A DNA stretch of 64,000 nucleotides from Flavihumibacter soli (lineage in GTDB: Bacteria > Bacteroidota > Bacteroidia > Sphingobacteriales > Sphingobacteriaceae), in NCBI RefSeq assembly GCF_010692725.1, contig NZ_JAAFZB010000093.1:372001-436000 (forward strand), read 5' to 3'. This document shows positions 61,100-64,000 of the stretch, piece after piece. The stretch's first letter is position 1; each line of letters begins with the position of its first letter. The position numbers were made by a program, and so were the translations under genes. Below the pieces are notes generated by a model, which did not search any database, had not been told where the DNA came from, and saw only the letters and a list, made by a program, of their open reading frames with translations.

Positions 61100-62278
61100 C
61101 TAACGCAAATTTTCAATTACAAGTGCACTGGCGCCGCCACCGCCGTTGCAAATTCCCGCGACGCCAATCTTTCCCCCATTTTGCTTTAAAACATTAAGAA
61201 GGGTGACGACTATACGCGCGCCTGAAGCCCCCAGTGGATGACCTAATGACACCGCGCCACCGTTAACATTCACTTTCGAGGCATCGAGCTTCAGTTCTTT
61301 ATTGTTGGCCAATGAAACCACAGAAAAGGCTTCGTTAATTTCATAGTAATCAACCTGGTCAGCACTTATTCCCGCATGTTTCAAAGCCCTGGGGATCGCT
61401 TTTGCAGGCGCGGTGGTAAACCATTCCGGTGCCTGCTGTGCGTCGCCGTAGCCTAAAATTCTGGCTATCGGCTTCAGCCCTAATTCATCAGCTTTCTCTT
61501 TACTCATCAAAACGAGGGCAGCCGCTCCATCATTTAACGTAGAAGCGTTGGCTGCGGTTACACTACCGTCCTTTTTAAATACAGGTTTTAGTGCAGCTAT
61601 CTTATCAAAATTAACCGTTGCCGGCTCCTCATCCGTGTCAAAAAGAATAACCTGTCCTTTCCTGTCGGTAATTTCAACAGGCGCGATCTCATCACTAAAT
61701 CTCCCGGCAGCCTGGGCCGCCTGCGATCGTTTGTAAGATTCAATTGCATAAGCATCCTGCTCTTCGCGACTAATGTTGCATTCAGTGGCACATAATTCTG
61801 CAGCAGAGCCCATATGAAAGTCATTGTAAACATCCCAAAGGCCATCTTTCACCAGCCCATCTGTAATCTTGCCGTCGCCCAGGCGATAGCCGGTACGCGC
61901 TTTTTCCAGGTAGTAGGGAGCATTACTCATGCTTTCCATCCCACCAGCTACCACGATGTCGTTCACTCCTAAGGCAATACTTTGAGCCCCAAAAATAATG
62001 GCTTTGGTACCTGACGCACAAACCTTATTGAGAGTTGTCGCTGGTACATCTGGTAAGCCTGCAAATTTTGCCGCCTGAGTAGCTGGAGCCTGACCCAGAT
62101 TGGCTGACAAAACATTCCCCATAAATACCTCCTGGATGTCTTCAGATTTGATACCTGCTTTTTCAACAGCGGCTTTAATAGCTATTGCACCCAGCTTTGT
62201 AGCTGATACTGAAGATAATCCACCTCCGAAACTTCCAATTGGTGTCCGCACAGCTGATATAATATATACTTCTTTCAT
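61100..62278 (-). CDS. Acetyl-CoA C-acyltransferase (thiolase)
   Basis: A 392-residue thiolase that forms or cleaves acetoacetyl-CoA or longer 3-oxoacyl-CoA. The acyl-accepting Cys is in NKVCASGTKAI, the His in GHPLGASGARIV and the second Cys in GICNGGGGASALV. The start is ATG at 62278 (MKEVYIISAVRTPIGSFGG); a GTG-initiated extension to 62323 adds unrelated residues and is not used. Biosynthetic (AtoB-type) and degradative roles are both possible. Confidence 0.94.
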   Translation of the reverse strand: MKEVYIISAVRTPIGSFGGGLSSVSATKLGAIAIKAAVEKAGIKSEDIQEVFMGNVLSANLGQAPATQAAKFAGLPDVPATTLNKVCASGTKAIIFGAQSIALGVNDIVVAGGMESMSNAPYYLEKARTGYRLGDGKITDGLVKDGLWDVYNDFHMGSAAELCATECNISREEQDAYAIESYKRSQAAQAAGRFSDEIAPVEITDRKGQVILFDTDEEPATVNFDKIAALKPVFKKDGSVTAANASTLNDGAAALVLMSKEKADELGLKPIARILGYGDAQQAPEWFTTAPAKAIPRALKHAGISADQVDYYEINEAFSVVSLANNKELKLDASKVNVNGGAVSLGHPLGASGARIVVTLLNVLKQNGGKIGVAGICNGGGGASALVIENLR

Positions 62279-62393
62279 TATTAAATATGTGATTTGAGGG
62301 TTGCAAGTTAATAATTTGGTCACACAATTAACTCACAGGGTTTAATTTGGGGAAAGACCTTAGTCACGGATAAAACGGACTCTATAATCAGTT

Positions 62394-64000
62394 CTACTGG
62401 AAATATTGAGCTGCGAGTACTTTATCATGCCCGTAAATATCCTCATAAAACTTAACGTTTCCATCAGGACCGGCTTCTGCAGTAAAGTAGACCAGATAAA
62501 CCGGCAACTTCTGTTTAACTGGTACAAATTTCTCCTTTCTTTCAGAGATTATGCTATTTATCTTCGTCCGGTTATAACCTGGTACATTTCTTAATAAATA
62601 AACCGCAAGGTCAACCGGTCTTTCAACACGCACACAGCCATGACTGAAATCCCGGCTCGCCTGGTTGAACAGCTCATCATGTGGTGTATCATGGAGATAT
62701 ATATCATTGGTATTCGGGAAAATGAATTTCACATCGCCCAAATCGTTTTTTGGTCCGGGACGCCTGCGAACTATATATTTAAAATTCTTTTCATTAACCG
62801 ATCCCCAGTCGATTCCTGAAGGTTCGACTAGATCTCCTTTATTCGTTACGATCTCCATATCGAGTCTTTCCAAATAGCCCGGATCGTTTATCAGGTTAGG
62901 GATGAGTTCCTTCTGCAGGATGCTCATTGGTACATTCCAATAGGGTGAAAGAACGACATATTCCAATTTATCGCTAAAGATCGGAGTGGAGTTCATCGTT
63001 TTCCCGACGATGACTTTCATGATCACTTTTTCCTTTCCTTTCTCATAGACCCTGAGTTTAAATTCCGGGATGTTCACAAGAAGATAGTCAGGTTCAAAGC
63101 TTTTAGGTATCCATCGCCAGCGCTCCATATTTAAAATTATGGAATTTATTCGCTGCTCTACTGGAATATTCAGAAGCCGTAATGTCTCTCCACGAACCTG
63201 GCCGTCGGGTGTTAAGCCCTGGCTGCTCTGGAACGATTTTACAGCGGCCACTAACTGAGCATCATAAATATTATTGCTCGCTGTGTCTGATTCTCCGGCT
63301 TGGTTTAAAATACGTTTTCGCAGCTTGCTCACGGTTGGGGAGCTTGCCCCAGGCTTTATTACTGTTCCCTTAGGGAGTATTGGCCAACCCCCTTCGTTTT
63401 TAATTTTACGGTAAATCGCCAGTGATTTTTTAAGATTAGCATACTGCGGATGCAAAGGCTCAAACTCGGCATAATCATATTTACTTTTTCGATACTGAAG
63501 GACGGTAGCCAGCGCCTTATGAAGTTTTATTTTATTCCTTTTAACATCCCATTCTACATCTTTATTCTCTTTTGGGACGACTCGGCCGCGGTAATAATCG
63601 GAAGCCCAAACAAAATATGTGGCCGACAATGCAACATCGATTTCCTTTTGAACCTCCCGATACTTGACTGTGTCTTTTTGCAACTTTTCAAGAGATTCAA
63701 ACAGTACGTTAAAGTCTTTTATCTGGTAGTCTTTCGGATTCAAACCGTCATCTTCAGATTTTGCAATCACAGATAACATTTGCTGAGCCTGGGGAACAAG
63801 GGTATTATCTTTAAACCACCCTAACTGGTACCTGCGTTCACGATAAAATTTTTTGGCCCAATCTATTTGTTTCCTGAATTTCGGTTCAGCTTTCATCGAC
63901 GTAATAACATAGGTGCTGTCGATAGTAGGCTGTGATTTCATGGACTTTACATTATTCCCATTGGAGCAAGCCGTTAGCAATAAGAGGATTAATCCCGGTA
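62394..64000 (-). CDS. L,D-transpeptidase (YcbB-like), 5' end beyond the window
   Basis: The visible 535 residues include the end of a lipoprotein signal (GLILLLLTAC with lipobox Cys), an N-terminal helical domain, a peptidoglycan-binding module (VAAVKSFQSSQGLTPDGQVR) and a YkuD catalytic domain with SHGCVRVERP (catalytic His and Cys). It forms 3-3 cross-links in peptidoglycan or attaches proteins to it. The frame stays open to the right edge, so the true start is outside; the TTG at 63980 inside the signal peptide is not the start. Confidence 0.92.
   Translation of the reverse strand, partial: PGLILLLLTACSNGNNVKSMKSQPTIDSTYVITSMKAEPKFRKQIDWAKKFYRERRYQLGWFKDNTLVPQAQQMLSVIAKSEDDGLNPKDYQIKDFNVLFESLEKLQKDTVKYREVQKEIDVALSATYFVWASDYYRGRVVPKENKDVEWDVKRNKIKLHKALATVLQYRKSKYDYAEFEPLHPQYANLKKSLAIYRKIKNEGGWPILPKGTVIKPGASSPTVSKLRKRILNQAGESDTASNNIYDAQLVAAVKSFQSSQGLTPDGQVRGETLRLLNIPVEQRINSIILNMERWRWIPKSFEPDYLLVNIPEFKLRVYEKGKEKVIMKVIVGKTMNSTPIFSDKLEYVVLSPYWNVPMSILQKELIPNLINDPGYLERLDMEIVTNKGDLVEPSGIDWGSVNEKNFKYIVRRRPGPKNDLGDVKFIFPNTNDIYLHDTPHDELFNQASRDFSHGCVRVERPVDLAVYLLRNVPGYNRTKINSIISERKEKFVPVKQKLPVYLVYFTAEAGPDGNVKFYEDIYGHDKVLAAQYFQ

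Noticed and set aside
62278-62323. N-terminal extension of the thiolase from a GTG
   Set aside because: The added residues are not thiolase-like, and the ATG at 62278 begins exactly at the conserved VYIISAVRTPIG start.

Overview
The window looks like a chromosomal segment of a Bacteroidota bacterium, most likely family Sphingobacteriaceae (Pedobacter/Mucilaginibacter/Arcticibacter-like). Supporting features are the MurF-Alr fusion, the BlaI/M56 pair, Bacteroidota-type lipoprotein signals ending in SC or QCKK, a CrtB/CrtI cluster under a MerR-type regulator, short gaps between genes with few Shine-Dalgarno sequences, and a TAnnTTTG-type promoter box at the SRP RNA. The genus assignment is an inference. 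I had no database access, so all family names come from reading motifs.

Layout. 1-3560: carotenoid operon on the minus strand (merR/carH-like regulator, crtI, crtB, then a secreted protein cut by the window edge). The regulator keeps the adenosylcobalamin-binding motifs of the CarH/LitR photoreceptors, and two inverted repeats of identical architecture lie before it and before crtI. 3700-4950: a beta-helix lipoprotein. 5743-9096: a SulP transporter that is GC-rich in places, a formylglycine-generating-enzyme-like protein and a DUF1801 protein. 10100-18650: a carbohydrate island (sugar porter, GH38 alpha-mannosidase-like enzyme, unassigned secreted enzyme) flanked by apparently decayed coding sequence. 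18660-20880: small secreted or lipoprotein genes, two of which share a duplicated upstream region.

20970-31370: core genes (tRNA-Leu, tRNA-Gly, recX, murF-alr, DUF502, 2H phosphoesterase, OPT transporter, gmhB-like phosphatase, DinB, YpdA-like reductase, fsa/tal) and the SRP RNA. A four-helix-bundle gene sits precisely between 37-bp imperfect inverted repeats, wedged between the SRP RNA and the aldolase. 31704-37717: gltB-gltD glutamate synthase. 37777-44062: YdeI-like, SpoU methyltransferase, galM, VOC, MFS, then an M56 peptidase/BlaI regulatory pair with two perfect operator palindromes and an eight-fold 23-residue repeat in the peptidase. 44218-56746: mutS, a DsrE protein, a FimB/Mfa2-like lipoprotein, an NlpC/P60 peptidase, a 40-residue membrane protein, a DnaQ-like exonuclease, a desaturase, queG, a SMUG2-like glycosylase, an OmpA protein, ruvB and a Dpm1-like glycosyltransferase. 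56842-64000: two tandem POT peptide transporters, a secreted unknown, a thiolase and an L,D-transpeptidase cut by the right edge.

Most of the window is ordinary housekeeping. The parts that deserve a second look are the CarH-like regulator with its two matching operators, the inverted-repeat-bounded four-helix-bundle unit (and a related AT-rich inverted repeat at 24370-24528 without a gene), a dispersed ~135-bp intergenic repeat carrying 11-bp iterons (5361-5496 and, inverted, 29978-30111), and the M56 sensor with its repeat tail.
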